Assembly: GCA_964461105.1 (NCBI GenBank)
Contig: CAYWSY010000024.1
Span: forward strand, 1-24,057
Length of the DNA stretch: 24,057 nt
Direction: 5' to 3'
Source of the DNA: JAGVMG01 sp964461105
Lineage (GTDB): Bacteria; Chlamydiota; Chlamydiia; Chlamydiales; Rhabdochlamydiaceae
Part shown: piece after piece, positions 21,949 through 24,057 of the stretch
Layout of the letters: each line of letters starts with the position of its first letter
Numbering within the stretch: position 1 is the stretch's first letter
Notes under the pieces: model-generated
The model's input: only the letters and a program-made list of their open reading frames with translations
Told to the model about the DNA's origin: nothing
Database searches by the model: none
Position numbers and translations under genes: made by a program

Positions 21949-24057
21949 TTAGAAAGAAATCAATTTTAGGTCAATATCTCCATTTTGCGCGATAGAAATG
22001 TTTTTAATGCGCGAATTCAATTGATATTTATAAACATGTCGAAAGACACCAATGACTGGCATCTCCTCTATTAAAATCTGCTCTGCCTCTTTTAATAATT
22101 CATCCCGCTCTTTTGAATTCGTAAGCGTTTGTGCTTTTCTTAAAAGAGCAGAGAAATTCTGATTTTCCCATTGAGAGGAGTTATAAATATTTGAGTGATC
22201 TCGAAAAAGCTCCAAATGAGACCCTGGATAAAAATAAGGAGAACTTCTTAAACACCCTGCCATCTGAAACTCCCTTCGGTCTAGTTTAAGAGAGAGCCGG
22301 TTCCATTCAATTCCTACGATCCTAACACGAATGTTTAAGACTTTTTGAATCTGTTTTTTAATTTGACGGGCTAAATCCTCTTGGCCAGGAATATCACTAT
22401 AATGGAAAATGAGTTCAGGAAACTCTTCTGCTGTCATCTCAAGCTCTTGGAGGCCCGCTTTAAAAAAATCCATTGCCGCATGGGCGTTTCCGTCCCAAAC
22501 CATCGATTCAGGGCACTTGGTCTGCGGAATCGGACTAACTAATGGGTGCTGTCCAATCTTTTGCGCAATTTGCTGTCTATTGACCGCGCATGCAAGCGCT
22601 TTACGAATGGACGGAGAATGAAGAGGAAATACAGTTGTATTCAAATAGATCCACCAAACGCGATCAACATCATGCTCAACCCACCCTTCAGATTTAACTT
22701 TGTCAGTCATTACACTATAGGGATCTCCAATCCAATCAAGCTCTCCCCTCATAAAGCTATCGTAGACGGTCCGTTCATCTTTGTTCATAGTAATGTAGAC
22801 ATCTTTAAATGGGACATTGCTTTTATCCCAATAATAGGGATTCATCGTTAAGTGCAAAAGTTGGTCTTTTTCCCATTTCTCAACAATATAAGGACCATTA
22901 AAGTGGGAAGGCTCTTCTTCTCCTTTGTACAAAGGTGAGAATGTTGGATGAGCAGTTAAATGCAAAAAATAAGGAGATGGGTCTTGTAATTCGACCACTA
23001 ATTTCTGAGGCCCGATCGCCTTAATTTTGACCTTCTCTAAAGAAATCTCTCCAAGCTTTGCTCTGCGCGCATGTTTGATCGGATAAAAATAATCGGCTCT
23101 TAAATAGGGAGAGTTAGAACTCAACGCTTTTTTCCAGGTTTGCTCAAAATCGTATGCCGTCACTTTTTCTCCATTCGACCAGTAGTGATCTCTTAAAAAA
23201 AATGTGTAGTGCGTTTGAGAGGGGGAAATGTGGATCTCTTGAGCCGCTGCAAGCTGAGGGATCCCCTTGGCGTCTAATCGAGTCAACCCTTCATATAATG
23301 CGCGTCCCACGCTTCTACAGCGTTGATCAATTCCAATATGAGGATTTAAGGAGATCGGATCCCCCTCCTGAAAATTGATTCGCAAAACCTTTGTCTGTTG
23401 TCTCTCTTCTGGTTTGACTTTTTGAGCGCAAATTTGCTCTTCGCACGCCTGTAACAATCCTAAAGAAGAGTTCACATCAATTAAAAATAGATAATAAAGC
23501 CCCTCAAATTCTACTGAGCTCACACCAAAACAGGAGTGATTGGGAGACTGGATTTCAAGGACCTCTTTTAATAATTTCCCCTGTAAAGCGAGATCCCCCA
23601 TTTTAATAACAAGAATTCCAGTTCCTTCCCTCTTGTCATATCGAGTCTCAACCAAGAACGGATTGCCCTTCAAGTCTCTTTCAAAAAGTCGTGTAAATAA
23701 GACGAACACTTGCAAGCAGGTTCGCGCAGAAATCAACGTCTGAAATGTTGGGGGAGAGAGAGAATAAAACACCTCTTCCATCAGAGGATGAAACGTTCCA
23801 AATTTTTCTCTAAATGTCGCGAGGATCTGCTCAAACTGTTTATCCTGCTGGGAGAGAAGCCCCCCATTATAATCCCTAAAGATCCCCAACATCTGTTCTA
23901 CTGCTTTAGCAATGTAATTACGCGCCTGCCGTAAATCAATCGACCAATTCTTTCTTAAGAAAAAATCGTAATCGATCTCAAGCAAAAAAATTAGCCCTTC
24001 ACGGACTCGCCTACCGACCTTTCCTAAAGCAACCATCCTCTGGGTAACAAGACGCAC
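21949..24057 (-). CDS. OppA-like solute-binding domain fused to an unknown N-terminal region (partial, 5' end outside)
   Basis: The reading frame is open to the right edge; the first visible codon is GTG, but the true start is probably beyond it. The visible ~220 N-terminal residues are not SBP-like. A helical part (LRQARNYIAKAVEQMLGIFR, DYNGGLLSQQDKQFEQ) is followed by a mixed alpha/beta part (TGILVIKMGDLALQGKLLKE, VEFEGLYYLFLIDVNSSLGL). I do not recognise this region. From about residue 222 a complete family 5 solute-binding domain follows (INFQEGDPISLNPHIGIDQR), collinear with the next gene throughout. No signal peptide or membrane segment separates the two parts, so either a signal lies upstream outside the window or the protein is cytoplasmic and senses peptides. 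The pair probably forms one transcript. Confidence 0.85.
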   Translation of the reverse strand: MRLVTQRMVALGKVGRRVREGLIFLLEIDYDFFLRKNWSIDLRQARNYIAKAVEQMLGIFRDYNGGLLSQQDKQFEQILATFREKFGTFHPLMEEVFYSLSPPTFQTLISARTCLQVFVLFTRLFERDLKGNPFLVETRYDKREGTGILVIKMGDLALQGKLLKEVLEIQSPNHSCFGVSSVEFEGLYYLFLIDVNSSLGLLQACEEQICAQKVKPEERQQTKVLRINFQEGDPISLNPHIGIDQRCRSVGRALYEGLTRLDAKGIPQLAAAQEIHISPSQTHYTFFLRDHYWSNGEKVTAYDFEQTWKKALSSNSPYLRADYFYPIKHARRAKLGEISLEKVKIKAIGPQKLVVELQDPSPYFLHLTAHPTFSPLYKGEEEPSHFNGPYIVEKWEKDQLLHLTMNPYYWDKSNVPFKDVYITMNKDERTVYDSFMRGELDWIGDPYSVMTDKVKSEGWVEHDVDRVWWIYLNTTVFPLHSPSIRKALACAVNRQQIAQKIGQHPLVSPIPQTKCPESMVWDGNAHAAMDFFKAGLQELEMTAEEFPELIFHYSDIPGQEDLARQIKKQIQKVLNIRVRIVGIEWNRLSLKLDRREFQMAGCLRSSPYFYPGSHLELFRDHSNIYNSSQWENQNFSALLRKAQTLTNSKERDELLKEAEQILIEEMPVIGVFRHVYKYQLNSRIKNISIAQNGDIDLKLISF

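Noticed and set aside
23440..23530. Lipobox-like LLQAC after a hydrophobic stretch (LYYLFLIDVNSSLGL) in the fusion gene, suggesting a separate lipoprotein starting at an internal GTG
   Set aside because: The stretch contains acidic residues, Q at the -2 position is unusual, and no Shine-Dalgarno precedes the GTG.
1..24057. CRISPR array, tRNA or rRNA genes
   Set aside because: No regularly spaced direct repeats and no cloverleaf or rRNA-like sequence noticed; intergenic space is short and accounted for.

Overview
The window is a gene-dense bacterial chromosome segment from a member of the Chlamydiota, most likely a chlamydia-like (amoeba-associated) lineage rather than Chlamydia itself. The argument is gene order. 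The minus-strand block rpmE-prfA-prmC-ffh-rpsP-trmD-rplS-rnhB ... gmk-(small ORF)-metG matches, as I remember it, the Chlamydia trachomatis block CT022-CT032. The tadA / rpsO / pnp cluster on the right matches CT844-CT842. The yicC gene, the Rhs toxin island and the tandem oligopeptide-binding genes point to a larger genome than that of Chlamydia. I cannot assign the family or genus from sequence alone.

Layout from left to right. (1) 89-3866, minus: yicC, gmk, a 77-codon omega-like gene and metG form a tight operon (overlaps or gaps of 12 nt or less) read from a good sigma70-type promoter at 3891-3920. (2) 3867-4187: 321 bp without a gene, carrying three inverted repeats and a GC-rich block. 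(3) 4188-10137, minus: a Sec-signal-bearing Rhs/YD-repeat polymorphic toxin of about 1,847 residues, followed 16 nt later by a 129-residue probable immunity protein. This island separates two parts of an otherwise conserved housekeeping cluster. (4) 10268-15784, minus: rnhB, rplS, trmD, rpsP, ffh, prmC and prfA, serving translation, tRNA modification, protein targeting and release-factor methylation, with several 4-nt stop/start overlaps. (5) 15807-17532, minus: rpmE (L31 type B), a 71-residue unknown protein, tadA and a 223-residue coiled-coil protein of unknown function. (6) 17573-17670: back-to-back promoters. (7) 17741-20320, plus: rpsO with a textbook terminator, then pnp preceded by a long perfect stem-loop in its leader. 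(8) 20364-24057, minus: two adjacent paralogous family 5 solute-binding (OppA-like) genes. The upstream one carries a non-SBP N-terminal region of at least about 220 residues and runs off the right edge.

Most genes belong to the translation and RNA machinery: MetRS, TrmD, TadA, PrmC/RF1, S15, S16, L19, L31, SRP54, PNPase, YicC and RNase HII. The parts most worth a second look are the Rhs toxin/immunity island with its inverted-repeat-rich flank, the pnp leader hairpin, the SBP fusion gene, the omega-like ORF between gmk and metG, and the altered GTPase motifs of Ffh.
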